Assembly: GCF_000170755.1 (NCBI RefSeq)
Contig: NZ_ABCK01000014.1
Location: forward strand, 100,690 to 164,689
Origin: Lentisphaera araneosa HTCC2155
GTDB lineage: Bacteria > Verrucomicrobiota > Lentisphaeria > Lentisphaerales > Lentisphaeraceae
Direction: 5' to 3'
DNA length: 64,000 nt
Part shown: positions 8,937-16,848 of the stretch, in pieces
Layout: each line of letters starts with the position of its first letter
How positions within the stretch are numbered: the stretch's first letter is position 1
Made by a program: the position numbers and the translations under genes
The notes under the pieces: generated by a model
Told to the model about the DNA's origin: nothing
Seen by the model: only the letters and a program-made list of their open reading frames with translations
Databases searched by the model: none

Positions 8937-9446
8937 GACTCTGCTTGAGGAGCCGCGTGGAGGTGGGCTACTGGAAACGGTTTTTCGGCGGTGGGGCGAA
9001 TGGAACACGGTGTGTGAACAGCCGCCACCTCTGCTTAGCAGCTAATGAAAAAAGGCTGTGAGCACATGGTGTGGAGTGAAGCCCGGGTGGGCTGGAGATT
9101 ACGTTTGCCACTGCGTCAGCCGGCCAGCAGGTTTGCACGGAAGTTGACAAGGAGGAGCGGCGGTTTGGAGAACAAGGCTGCCGCGCAGGTGTGCAAGTGG
9201 GATGGCTGCAGCTAAAGGAAGAATGACTGCCAGCTGTAAGCCAGGGTTCCCACGACCTGCGTGCAAGCCGCTGTGTGCCGAGGGTTGCTATACCGAAGTC
9301 ATATTATGCGGGCGAAGCCGAAACGGCAGTGGGCGAGCACCGCCGAGGAACGAGGCGTGGGTAAGAACACGCCCCGTCGCATAATGATGCCGCACTTCTG
9401 TATAGCATATACCGAGTGCCGACAAACGGCCGCGACGACCGATGTT
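8937..9446. ncRNA. GC-rich, highly structured non-coding island (candidate structured RNA or ORF-less mobile element)
   Basis: This stretch is far richer in G and C than its surroundings, with a sharp right border at 9446/9447. No convincing coding frame spans it. Its right domain (9286-9407) is a multibranched fold: paired arms TGCTATAC (9286-9293)/GTATAGCA (9400-9407), GAAGT (9295-9299)/ACTTC (9394-9398) and TTATGCG (9304-9310)/CGCATAA (9378-9384) enclose three hairpins, GCCG-AAA-CGGC (9317-9327), GGCG-AGCAC-CGCC (9332-9344) and GGCGTG...CACGCC (9354-9373). Further stems are GGCT/AGCC plus CAGCT/AGCTG (9204-9242), AGCCC-GGGT-GGGCT, GAGGTGG/CCACCTC (8960-9031) and GCCG...CGGC (9418-9430). 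The strand is uncertain. The right end precedes ATGA and coincides with the stop codon of the 98-aa gene. HEARO/omega-RNA-like or intron-derived origins are possible; I could not match a known family. Confidence 0.55.
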
Positions 9447-9741
9447 ATGAAATTACTTTTTCATGTAGCATCTTCATTATTGTTTTAATGGCATTCATAG
9501 TTTCTTCATCAGGATCATCACCAAAGTGATTCCATCTTCTTTGCTCTACATATAGATGAGAACGGAGTTCAACAATATTGGATTCTTCAGAAACATTATC
9601 TAAGTCTCCTGATTTCTCACCGTAATCACCTATCTCAGTAGGATCAAATGTTAATGCAAACCTTGAGACTATACGCCAACTAGCACTAAGGTCGGGTAGA
9701 TTTTCGAGCTTTAAATCACTTGTTTTTATTATATTTAGCAT
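9445..9741 (-). CDS. Putative immunity protein for the upstream ADP-ribosyltransferase
   Basis: 98 aa, no signal peptide, acidic, with no recognised family. A ribosome site (AAGG, 5 bases before ATG) supports the start. It begins 10 bases after the stop of the exported ART-like protein and is transcribed with it, the usual toxin-then-immunity order of polymorphic toxin loci. That position is the only ground for the immunity call; the sequence itself does not show it. The stop codon (9445-9447) straddles the edge of the GC-rich island: the last two bases of the island supply part of TAA, so the original C-terminus may have been different before the island arrived. Confidence 0.55.
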   Translation of the reverse strand: MLNIIKTSDLKLENLPDLSASWRIVSRFALTFDPTEIGDYGEKSGDLDNVSEESNIVELRSHLYVEQRRWNHFGDDPDEETMNAIKTIMKMLHEKVIS

Positions 9742-9751
9742 GGCAACCTTT

Positions 9752-10627
9752 TTATTTTACAAATTCACTAGGTAAAACTTGATTTGGAACAAGCCACTCT
9801 GCTTCATGTATAAGTTGACCTTTTGGCCCGCCTGGAACATGTAACTTGTTATAAGGATTGAACTTCGCTCTATTCTTATGGATCCTGAAAGTGTTTACTA
9901 CACCTTTTTTACCTGCAAAAAATTGAGCAACTCTTTTATCTGTTGTTAGAGATATAAAAGGACTTAATGGGTGCGTACTATCTATGGCATGTAATCTGAA
10001 AAGCTCATTAATCCCATTGCTATCAATCACTTTTTGAGATTCTTTTAAACCATGTTTTCGCGCAACATAAGACTGTATTTCAGTCGTTCCGGGTTGATCT
10101 CCACGATATAATACAACTGAGTTATTTTTGAAGTGCCTCTGCTTCATAGCAAGGACATTACGTCTTAGCCCTCCTTTTTTTCCTGCTCTTAACCAGTCAT
10201 TGAATGAGGGTCTTCCACTGCCTGGGCGAGTTGAAGATAAATATATTTGAAGGGAAGCACCAGAGGTATCGAAGATGTGGGAAATGGTTTGCGAAGTGTG
10301 CAAATGATCTTGATCATCGTAAGTCAATCGAATGACTAGAAAGGCTTTGAAGGGAGAGTCGACACTCAGTTGTGTAACATCGTTTTGACTTTGATTTGGA
10401 ACTAATGAATTGGCTTGAAGGCGAGTGTGTTCGAGTCCATCATAGTCGTAGTTGCTTTGCCCCTCGCTAATTAAATTTTGTGTGCAGTCATTATCAGAGT
10501 TTGAATTGTAGTTATAGTTCCGCTCGTAATTGCTGGGGCTCGATGGTGACAAATGAGCTGCATATGACTTAGCATGGACAAAGAAAAATGCTGATATGCA
10601 TAAAAGGAAAGTATGTAATTTATACAT
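9752..10627 (-). CDS. Exported ADP-ribosyltransferase-like protein (probable toxin)
   Basis: 291 aa. Residues 1-23 are a clear Sec signal peptide (LLCISAFFFVHAKSYA). A polar, Asn/Ser/Tyr-rich linker (28-90) follows. The C-terminal half shows the R-S-E signature of arginine-type ADP-ribosyltransferases: R175 in VVLYRGD, the S-T-T strand in FISLTTDKRVAQFFA (224-238) and an E-x-E pair, E275-A-E277, in LIHEAEW. These enzymes move ADP-ribose from NAD to a target protein or nucleic acid. A GAGG ribosome site lies 9 bases before ATG. The downstream 98-aa gene is a natural immunity candidate. The target and export route are unknown; it could also act on surface partners of a host or grazer. Confidence 0.7.
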   Translation of the reverse strand: MYKLHTFLLCISAFFFVHAKSYAAHLSPSSPSNYERNYNYNSNSDNDCTQNLISEGQSNYDYDGLEHTRLQANSLVPNQSQNDVTQLSVDSPFKAFLVIRLTYDDQDHLHTSQTISHIFDTSGASLQIYLSSTRPGSGRPSFNDWLRAGKKGGLRRNVLAMKQRHFKNNSVVLYRGDQPGTTEIQSYVARKHGLKESQKVIDSNGINELFRLHAIDSTHPLSPFISLTTDKRVAQFFAGKKGVVNTFRIHKNRAKFNPYNKLHVPGGPKGQLIHEAEWLVPNQVLPSEFVK

Positions 10628-10667
10628 TTTTTTTAATCCTCTGGGTCAAATAAATTTCAAAAGTCTT

Positions 10668-11201
10668 TTATTTACCCGTGAAGACTTTCTCAACGATCTC
10701 GACGACGAGTTCATCTTGAGTTTTGCCATCGCATTCAATGACGATGTCGGCTGCTTCACTGTACAGTTTATTGCGTTCGGCAAAAAGATCTTCAAAAGTT
10801 TGCCCGGGAGCAATCACCACTCCACGGGTACTGAAGTCACCGAGACGCTCCTCGAGAGTCTGCATATTGATTTTAAGAAAAATTACTAAGCCTTTTTGTG
10901 CTAGTGATTGCATACCCTTTTTTGAGTAAACCGCACTTCCCCCCGTAGATACAACGATACCATCCACATCGATTTGGCAGAGGTATTTTTCTTCGAGTTC
11001 TTTAAAAACCTCAATACCTTCCAAATCAATAATCTCTTGTAAACGTCGGTGCTCTTGTCCCTGGATATAGACATCCACATCCAAAAAATCAAAGCTTGTT
11101 TCTTTGGCTAACAAAACGCCGATGGTACTTTTTCCAGCGCCTGGCATACCCACCATAACAACATTTGATTTTTCTGGAAATTTATTGGGACAAACTTTCA
11201 T
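10668..11201 (-). CDS. aroK: Shikimate kinase
   Basis: 177 aa, normal size. The P-loop is GMPGAGKST (18-26), followed by FDFLDVDVYI with the substrate-binding Asp, and VVSTGGSAVY with the conserved Gly-Gly. GDFSTRGVV then NKLYSEAADIVIE cover the lid and the base-binding segment. It phosphorylates shikimate in the pathway to chorismate and aromatic amino acids. It stands apart from other aro genes. Upstream (11202-11459) is a divergent spacer with a REP-like hairpin; the ribosome site before ATG is weak. Lid spacing is slightly unusual, but all key motifs are present. Confidence 0.93.
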   Translation of the reverse strand: MKVCPNKFPEKSNVVMVGMPGAGKSTIGVLLAKETSFDFLDVDVYIQGQEHRRLQEIIDLEGIEVFKELEEKYLCQIDVDGIVVSTGGSAVYSKKGMQSLAQKGLVIFLKINMQTLEERLGDFSTRGVVIAPGQTFEDLFAERNKLYSEAADIVIECDGKTQDELVVEIVEKVFTGK

Positions 11202-11275
11202 TTTTCAGCCTTTGAGTAATTTTTTTGATAATCAAGCAAAATAAATAGCTTAATGCAATTCCTTCGAGAGGACAC

Positions 11276-11335
11276 CTTCGCCTCGAGCTCTCCTAGCAAG
11301 GATTTCTCAATCCTTGACCAAGCGACTGGACTTCG
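11276..11335. repeat. REP-like hairpin repeat, copy 1
   Basis: CAAGGATT-TCTC-AATCCTTG is a perfect 8-bp hairpin (11297-11316), preceded by CTCGAGCTCTCCTAG and followed by ACCAAGCGACTGG. The same layout recurs at 34494-34600 with compensating changes in the stem, which indicates a dispersed palindromic family rather than a chance hairpin. Confidence 0.65.
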
Positions 11336-11459
11336 CCCCTCATTATGGTTAATCTTAACTTTTTTACAAAGTAAATCCACACCATGCTTTTTCAATCTTC
11401 ATATCCCTTTGACTTTCTCTTAGTTTTGCTTAGTTTTTATAAAACAAATAAGGATCATT

Positions 11460-11828
11460 ATGAGTAAACAATTAAACGTCTTAGGAACTACCCTCGAAGT
11501 ATGCTGTTCAAAAACACAAACAGGATTTTATCGCGATGGCTTTTGTCACACTGGTCCAATGGACATGGGCTCCCATACTGTGTGCTGTTTTATCACACAA
11601 GAATTTCTAGAATTCTCCAAACGTGCAGGCAACGACCTCTCAACCCCCGTGCCCGAATATAATTTCCCTGGTTTAAATCCTGGTGATAAGTGGTGTGTTT
11701 GTGCGAGCCGCTGGTTACAGGCCGAAGAAAAAGAGAAAGCACCACCGGTCATACTTGAAGCCTGCAATGCGCGTTGTCTCGAAATCGTTCCCTTAGAAAC
11801 ACTCAAACTCTATGTTCATAGAGGATGA
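11460..11828 (+). CDS. DUF2237 family protein
   Basis: 122 aa, full length for DUF2237. The family pattern is plain: LNVLGTTLEVCC, TGFYRDGFCHTGPMDMGSHT, EFLEFSKRAGNDLSTPVPEY, FPGLNPGDKWCVCASRWLQA and APPVILEAC. The molecular role of DUF2237 is unknown; the many conserved Cys, His and Trp residues suggest a metal or ligand site. The stop overlaps the start of the LD-carboxypeptidase gene by 4 bases (ATGA), and a metallo-beta-lactamase-fold gene follows, so the three form a tight operon. AAGGATC 4-10 bases before ATG is the ribosome site. Confidence 0.9.
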   Translation: MSKQLNVLGTTLEVCCSKTQTGFYRDGFCHTGPMDMGSHTVCCFITQEFLEFSKRAGNDLSTPVPEYNFPGLNPGDKWCVCASRWLQAEEKEKAPPVILEACNARCLEIVPLETLKLYVHRG

Positions 11829-12694
11829 TAAAAAGCTTTCAACTCGTAGCACCAGCAGGTAAAGCTTCTGACGAAAATCTAGAGCTAGCCACCCCCTCTA
11901 TGAAAGCCTTGGGCTACGAATTAAAGAAAGATTACTTTTCTTACAAACCACTGCCCTACTTAGCTGCGAGTGATGAGGAACGTGCGAGATCACTCAGTGA
12001 AGCCTGGTCATCTGGCGAAGCCGTGATCTGCCTTCGTGGAGGCTATGGATGTACACGCTTACTCGACTTACTCGACTGGGAGCAATTGCGAAAGACATCA
12101 AATCTTCTTATTGGTCATAGTGATATTAGTGCATTACATTTGGCCTTTCTGAAACATGGCCTCAGCCGAACAATTTCTGGTATCATGGCCGCAGCAGAAT
12201 TCACTCGTCTACCTGACCAAGCACTCACCTTATCGAGTTTTGAGCACGGTGTTCAACAAGAATCTTTTCAATATGAATGGGTACCTAGTTTTTATTCTAG
12301 TATTAACTATAAAGTTAGCGGAAAACTCATCCCCGTTACCCTTTCTGTTCTTTGCTCAATGGTCGGAAGTCAACACCTACCCGATTTTTCAGAGTCTATA
12401 CTCATTCTAGAGGACATCAATGAAGTCCCTTATAAAGTTGACCGTATGCTTACGCAGTTAAAGCTTGCTAATATTCCTCAGTTGTGTGCAGCTATTATTA
12501 TGGGCGACTTTAATAACTGCGGTTCAGAGCAAGAACTCAATCGCATTTTTATCGATTTTGCAAAATCTACTAAAGCGCCTATCATTAATGGCCTGCCTTT
12601 TGGTCATTGCCTGCCCAGACTCAACTTGCCTGTGGGAGCTGAAGTCGAACTCAATTTCCACTCTACCGCAACTCTTAAAATTATAAGGTACTAA
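11825..12694 (+). CDS. LD-carboxypeptidase (peptidase family S66)
   Basis: 289 aa, slightly short for the family. CLRGGYGCTRLLDLLDW (69-85) and LLIGHSDISALH (94-105) hold the oxyanion turn and the nucleophile S99. The remaining triad members are E196 in LILEDINE and H261 in GLPFGHCLPR. S66 enzymes cut the terminal D-Ala from L,D-linked muropeptides during peptidoglycan recycling in the cytoplasm, or act as related microcin-immunity peptidases. There is no signal peptide, which fits the recycling role. It overlaps the DUF2237 gene by 4 bases and the next gene starts one base after its stop. Confidence 0.9.
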   Translation: MIKSFQLVAPAGKASDENLELATPSMKALGYELKKDYFSYKPLPYLAASDEERARSLSEAWSSGEAVICLRGGYGCTRLLDLLDWEQLRKTSNLLIGHSDISALHLAFLKHGLSRTISGIMAAAEFTRLPDQALTLSSFEHGVQQESFQYEWVPSFYSSINYKVSGKLIPVTLSVLCSMVGSQHLPDFSESILILEDINEVPYKVDRMLTQLKLANIPQLCAAIIMGDFNNCGSEQELNRIFIDFAKSTKAPIINGLPFGHCLPRLNLPVGAEVELNFHSTATLKIIRY

Positions 12695-12695
12695 T

Positions 12696-13337
12696 ATGAA
12701 AGCAAAAGTCATCACTTTCCCCGTTGGACTCTATCAATGCAATTGCAGTATCGTGTATTGCCCAGAAAGTAAAGAAGCCATTTTGATTGATCCAGGTTCC
12801 GAAGCGGAAACAATACTCAAGAAAATTAACTACCAAGGCTTAAAGATTAAAGCGATTATTCATACTCACGCCCACTTGGACCACTTTGGCGCCACACATG
12901 AAGTCAGTGAGAGTACAGACGCGAGTGTTCACCTTCACAAAGATGATATGCCACTATGGAATATAGCGGACTTACAGGCCGAAATGCTCGGGCTCCCAAA
13001 ATGCCCTCATGCCAATGTGGATCACTTCATCGAAGATTCCCAAAGTTTTGAATTTGGCGAATTTAAATTGGAGGCCATTCACACTCCAGGCCACTCGGCG
13101 GGAAGTACCTGTTTTAAAATCGAAAATTCTGATGAACAACTGCTCTTTAGTGGCGACACCCTCTTTAGACGTGGCGTGGGTCGTACTGATTTGCCCTCGG
13201 GGGATTCTCGAGAAATTGCTAAGTCAATCAAAGAGAAGCTTTATAAGCTCGACATCGACACCACAGTTATTCCAGGCCATGGCCCCAACACCGTCATTGG
13301 TGAGGAAAAAAGACAAAACCCCTATATAAAAGCTTGA
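12696..13337 (+). CDS. Metallo-beta-lactamase-fold hydrolase, glyoxalase II-like
   Basis: 213 aa. The zinc-binding motif THAHLDH (57-63), HTPGHSAGSTCF, LFSGDTLFRRGVGRTD and VIPGHGPNTVIGEEK give the complete ligand set of the family (His cluster, bridging Asp, late His). Length and motifs match the small hydroxyacylglutathione-hydrolase-like group (YcbL type) rather than full glyoxalase II, which has an extra C-terminal helical domain. Substrate is probably a thioester, but this is by family only. It is the third gene of the operon that starts at 11460 and converges with msrBA, 13 bases away. Confidence 0.88.
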   Translation: MKAKVITFPVGLYQCNCSIVYCPESKEAILIDPGSEAETILKKINYQGLKIKAIIHTHAHLDHFGATHEVSESTDASVHLHKDDMPLWNIADLQAEMLGLPKCPHANVDHFIEDSQSFEFGEFKLEAIHTPGHSAGSTCFKIENSDEQLLFSGDTLFRRGVGRTDLPSGDSREIAKSIKEKLYKLDIDTTVIPGHGPNTVIGEEKRQNPYIKA

Positions 13338-13350
13338 TTTATAAGAATAA

Positions 13351-14269
13351 TTAAGGCTTTGCTTTATTGAACTTTGTTTTATAAAAATGACAATATGGTT
13401 TCTTACCGTTTTTAATATAGTAATCCTGATGATAATTCTCCGCCGACCAAAAACGTGGGGCCTTTATCAATTCAGTTGCAGGCTTATATCCCAAAGCTCT
13501 TAGTTCCGAAAGCAGTTTTTCTGAAATGCGTTTTTGCTCTTCATCAAGGCAAAAGATAGCAGGTAAATACTGCGAGCCGATATCATTGCCTTGGCCATTA
13601 GCTTGCTCAGGATTATGAGTATTGAAATACATCCTCGCTAGAGTTTCATAATCTACTAAAGTTTCATCGTAAGTTACTTCTACGGCTTCGTAATGCCCTG
13701 TAGTTCCCGTACAAACATCCTCATAAGTTGAATTACTCTCCGAACCACCTATGTAGCCACTCTTGGTATCCAAAACACCTGGAACAGTTCTCAGCCAATA
13801 ATCTGTCCCCCAAAAACACCCCGATGCAAAAATAGCTTTTTTCTGTACTTGCTGAGGGATAAATTTGATTGCCAATGAATTGACGCAATGACGTACATTC
13901 TTTGGCGTAAAGCCTTCACCTTTGAAAACATGACCTAAATGACCTTTGCAGGTGGCGCAAACGATTTCTTCTCGACTAAAATCAGCCTTTACTTCCAAAG
14001 CTTCGGGATAGGCATCGTCAAAACTTGGCCAACCTGTATTGGAATCGAATTTAGCGCTGGATGAAAAAAGTAAAGTATTGCATTGCCGGCAGGCGTAACT
14101 GCCCTTTTTATAATGCTTATTGTATTCGCCTGAAAAGGGCTTTTCTGTTCCATTATGTAAAAGAATCGCTGCCTCTTGACTCGATAGCTTGTTGTAAGTT
14201 AAGTGACTTGGCTTTGAAGTCCTCGTTACATGAAAAGAGTATGAAGGCGAACAGTAAAAAATATCTCAA
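13351..14269 (-). CDS. msrBA: MsrB-MsrA methionine sulfoxide reductase fusion, lipoprotein leader in another frame (frameshift)
   Basis: The main frame carries MsrB then MsrA. MsrB shows YNKLSSQEAAILLHNGTEKP, zinc ligands YACRQC and CATCKGH, and catalytic Cys in NVRHCVNS. MsrA shows GCFWG, GGSESNSTYEDVCTG, GHYEAVEV and the YHQDYY end. It reduces both epimers of oxidised methionine. The main frame has no usable start: an in-frame TGA lies just upstream and no ATG, GTG or TTG precedes the MsrB domain. A different frame, beginning at TTG 14269 with AGGAG 6 bases before it, encodes LRYFLLFAFILFSC-NEDFKAK, a textbook lipoprotein leader. One indel near 14215-14235 would join them. This is a true lesion, a sequencing error or recoding; the catalytic part is intact. 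Confidence 0.82.
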
Positions 14270-14339
14270 AAAAGGCTCCTAGTAATTCTCTCTTACTGTA
14301 TTCCTCTCAATGGTCAAGGCAAGTTTCTAACATTCAAAG

Positions 14340-15608
14340 CTAAGTACACTCTTTGAGCCATTCGGGGTTTTGTAACAAATAATATAAGCCCTGCTGATGA
14401 ACAAACTTTTTAGTCACCACTTTCATTCTTGAAGGCGGAATAAAAAAGCGACAGGCCGCCTCGCGCAACAAGCCTGTATCATCACTTTTTCTTTCGTTTA
14501 AATAACTTTTTTTAATCGCCTCTTTCGCTCCTCCTTGATGAGTTCTTAAAAATAAATAAGGGTAAAAAATATTGAGTCGAAGCTCTCTTTGCCTCGACTC
14601 ACCTACTAAAGTAATTTTCTTGGGAAATTTTTTAGATAAATGACAAAAACTCGTCATCACTGACTGCCCTTCAAAATAACTGTGTAAGTCTTGAACTTCT
14701 GAAGCTAAGTGCTGTAAAAAGCACTGTAAATCCCAGTTGATATTTTTCATAAATAAAATAAGTCCTGCAAGACGTCGCTCTGGAGTGTTTTGAGGACGAT
14801 TCTTTCGATCCCAAATGATTTCTGGATTAAACGTAGCACGCATATTCGCCCAGGCATGCCACTTCTCTTGATGCCAAACTTTAAGTTCTTCATGAACCTC
14901 ATTTTGACTCTGATCCTGCAGCAAACCCGATTCTCCCCACAGCAAAGCTTCGGGATCACTTGAACTTTTCAGCACTTCAATTTTTGCGGCCTTCGCTAAA
15001 GTAAGAAAGGCCTGGCGATTGCGACTATAACCAAAGGCTTCCATAAGCTTTTGATAGATCGCTTGCTCGAGTCCATACTTGGTGATTTGCTGATCGAGTT
15101 GAACGCATTTTTGCGACAAGCGCAAAAATGCCATTTGTTCCAAAAAATCACTCATGGCTTTATCTGACAAAGAGGCAAATTCAAGTATGCCTTCAATCGG
15201 TTTAAACTTGGCCTGCTGGGAATAATTGCGGTAATGCTCTTCAAGTTCATTCAAACTCATGGCACAGACCTCACTCATGAGTAGTAGACTCTTTCCACTG
15301 GGATCAAGTTTATTATCGCTTTGCCAAACGGCATGGAGAACCACGTTCTCATACCTCGGGTCACCTTGGTGCCCGTGATGCTTCCAATCACTTGGTGAAA
15401 AGTGAATTTCCACATCTCCTGAAATTTCTTGTCCATTAATAATCAAGTGCGCATCGAGAAAATCCGGACCTGCACCCGTATTCCACTTACCAGGAAAGAG
15501 TATTTCTAGCTCTTGGCCTTGTTCACTTAATAGTTGGCGTGAAAATTCTTGTTCATTCCACAGCGCCTGTAAATATATTTCCTTGATTTCGACTTCATGA
15601 AATTCCAT
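14340..15608 (-). CDS. DUF2851 family protein
   Basis: 422 aa. The N-terminal signature FPGKWNTGAGPDFLDAHLIINGQEISGDVEIHF (quoted in parts: GKWNTGAGPDF, GDVEIHFSPSDWKHHGHQGD, NVVLHAVW) is diagnostic of DUF2851, common in Bacteroidetes and Verrucomicrobia. The pattern of Asp, Glu and His in the first 90 residues suggests a nuclease-like or metal-binding core, but no function is established. The C-terminal half is helical with no signal peptide. It is separated from the msrBA gene by about 70 bases and from the zinc-ribbon gene by about 60, all on the minus strand. Start MEFHEVEIKEIY has AGGAGC-type ribosome site upstream (GGAAATGGAATTT region is weak). Confidence 0.85.
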   Translation of the reverse strand: MEFHEVEIKEIYLQALWNEQEFSRQLLSEQGQELEILFPGKWNTGAGPDFLDAHLIINGQEISGDVEIHFSPSDWKHHGHQGDPRYENVVLHAVWQSDNKLDPSGKSLLLMSEVCAMSLNELEEHYRNYSQQAKFKPIEGILEFASLSDKAMSDFLEQMAFLRLSQKCVQLDQQITKYGLEQAIYQKLMEAFGYSRNRQAFLTLAKAAKIEVLKSSSDPEALLWGESGLLQDQSQNEVHEELKVWHQEKWHAWANMRATFNPEIIWDRKNRPQNTPERRLAGLILFMKNINWDLQCFLQHLASEVQDLHSYFEGQSVMTSFCHLSKKFPKKITLVGESRQRELRLNIFYPYLFLRTHQGGAKEAIKKSYLNERKSDDTGLLREAACRFFIPPSRMKVVTKKFVHQQGLYYLLQNPEWLKECT

Positions 15609-15669
15609 TTCCTGCTCCTTTTACCTGCTTGGTAAAAAGTAAGAGCCGAAAAATGCTCGTGCAAATTTT

Positions 15670-16323
15670 TTAGTCTAAAATATCAAAAAACATTTCTAGT
15701 GCCATACCCAAGAAGCCTCCTCGACTTACATTTGAAAAAGCTCCGTCATCAAAACTTTCAAATTCGCGACTCGAGCTCGTTGTTCTATGTCTTTTTTTGG
15801 GCGCACTCGCTTTTAAATTTTGATCGAGGATTTGTCCCCCTGCTCGTTTCCATTCAATAAGATGACGTATTTCGCCTGGCTCAAAAAAAAGTCCATGATC
15901 GTGACAGAGATCGACAACAACTGAGCTTTTTGCACCAAAGAGTTGTCGGTTCATTATTTGACCACATACCGGGCAAGGGATGTAAGTCTTCCTCTTAGGG
16001 CTCTCAATAGCTAACTCACATAAATTTTGAAGTCGCTGACGATTAATTGAAGCGGAGTCATGACTATACATACTAAGCATCTGTTCAAGCTCTCCATTAT
16101 CAAAAAAGAGACTATGACATTTGCCACATTTCTCTATCGCCAAAGGCTTATCTTCTGAACCCACATCTATCGTATCCATAATTGTGCCACACATTGAACA
16201 TTTACGATTACTCTGACCTGAATGTGAATAAGTATTAAAGTCAACAAAGTTGCGAGTACCGCAATATTCACAGACTGTGTTATTGGCGGGTAATGGCGCG
16301 CCGCAGTTTTGACAATTTGACAT
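15670..16323 (-). CDS. Multi-zinc-ribbon protein (zf-TFIIB-like)
   Basis: 217 aa with three or four Cys-rich knuckles. The N-terminus CQNCGAPLPANNTVCEYCG is a zinc-ribbon of the 'double zinc ribbon' kind. Then CSMCGTIMDTID...IEKCGKCHSLFFDNGELEQML and CPVCGQIMNRQLFG...VDLCHDHGLFFEPGEIRHLI are two copies of the zf-TFIIB pattern (CPxC, then CxxCxGxWxDxGEL). The tail is Ser/Arg-rich and ends in a hydrophobic stretch (FLGMALEMFFDILD). Such proteins occur widely in Gram-negative bacteria without a known task. It lies alone between DUF2851 and the HAD gene on the same strand. Confidence 0.75.
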   Translation of the reverse strand: MSNCQNCGAPLPANNTVCEYCGTRNFVDFNTYSHSGQSNRKCSMCGTIMDTIDVGSEDKPLAIEKCGKCHSLFFDNGELEQMLSMYSHDSASINRQRLQNLCELAIESPKRKTYIPCPVCGQIMNRQLFGAKSSVVVDLCHDHGLFFEPGEIRHLIEWKRAGGQILDQNLKASAPKKRHRTTSSSREFESFDDGAFSNVSRGGFLGMALEMFFDILD

Positions 16324-16396
16324 AGAAACTCCCTTCCTTGATTTACACTACATTACTAATTATAGATAAACTTTAGCAATTTTAAAGGACAAGTAA

Positions 16397-16831
16397 CTAA
16401 ATTAAAGGCATACCCGTCAAAGTGTAATGAATCGTGGGCCACCCTGGGAAACCCCCAAAATTAGTATCGTCTATCACCATATCGAAGACGGGTTTTCTTC
16501 CACCGACTTCTCCACGAAAATCGAATTCTACGGGAACTTTATTAATTCCTGCCAGAGGTATTTCTCTTTCTTTAAACCATTGAATAGCTTCGCTAAGGTA
16601 TTGAGCTTCTGGATTATCGGGAAAATCTTCGCGACAAGTCCATAAAATTAAGCGATGCTCACGCAAGGCTAAGGAGCGCAAAGTTTGACTAGCTCCAGGC
16701 ATTTCTTTGCCTATATCAGGATATTTATGCTCCACACAAGTCCCATCAAAATCAATGGCTATCGTCAAAGGACGAATAGGTATATCCACCGTAATTGGAT
16801 TGGCGTTCTTTTTCTTAAAAAAATTCTTCAT
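16397..16831 (-). CDS. HAD-superfamily hydrolase, short form
   Basis: 144 aa. Motif I is AIDFDGTCVEH (25-34; nucleophile D27, acid/base D29), motif II lies in LILWTCRED, and FDMVIDDTNFGG near the C-terminus supplies the motif IV acidic pair. It has no large cap domain, like the small BT0820-type HAD proteins of Bacteroides, whose physiological substrate is unclear. It follows pdxJ by 17 bases on the same strand and is likely the last gene of the map-ffh-pdxJ run. A phosphatase role is expected; the link with pyridoxal phosphate metabolism is only positional. Confidence 0.82.
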   Translation of the reverse strand: MKNFFKKKNANPITVDIPIRPLTIAIDFDGTCVEHKYPDIGKEMPGASQTLRSLALREHRLILWTCREDFPDNPEAQYLSEAIQWFKEREIPLAGINKVPVEFDFRGEVGGRKPVFDMVIDDTNFGGFPGWPTIHYTLTGMPLI

Positions 16832-16848
16832 AAATATCTATAAGCTGA

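Noticed and set aside
9190..9260. Resemblance to the lacZ-alpha region of cloning vectors (GCCAGGGTTCCCACGAC)
   Set aside because: The match needs several gaps and does not continue on either side; true vector sequence would be exact.
9202..9384. Possible small protein inside the GC-rich island
   Set aside because: Composition (Arg, Pro, Cys, Gly) is what a GC-rich non-coding stretch gives by chance, and the frame cuts across the hairpins of the structured domain. No ribosome site.
9286..9407. Integron attC site
   Set aside because: The long bulged stem recalls attC, but the outer ends lack RYYYAAC and GTTRRRY, and three inner hairpins are not an attC feature. The integrase is more than 50 kb away.
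11198..11395. 65-aa frame overlapping the aroK start
   Set aside because: It is derived largely from the REP-like hairpin and lacks a ribosome site and any family resemblance.
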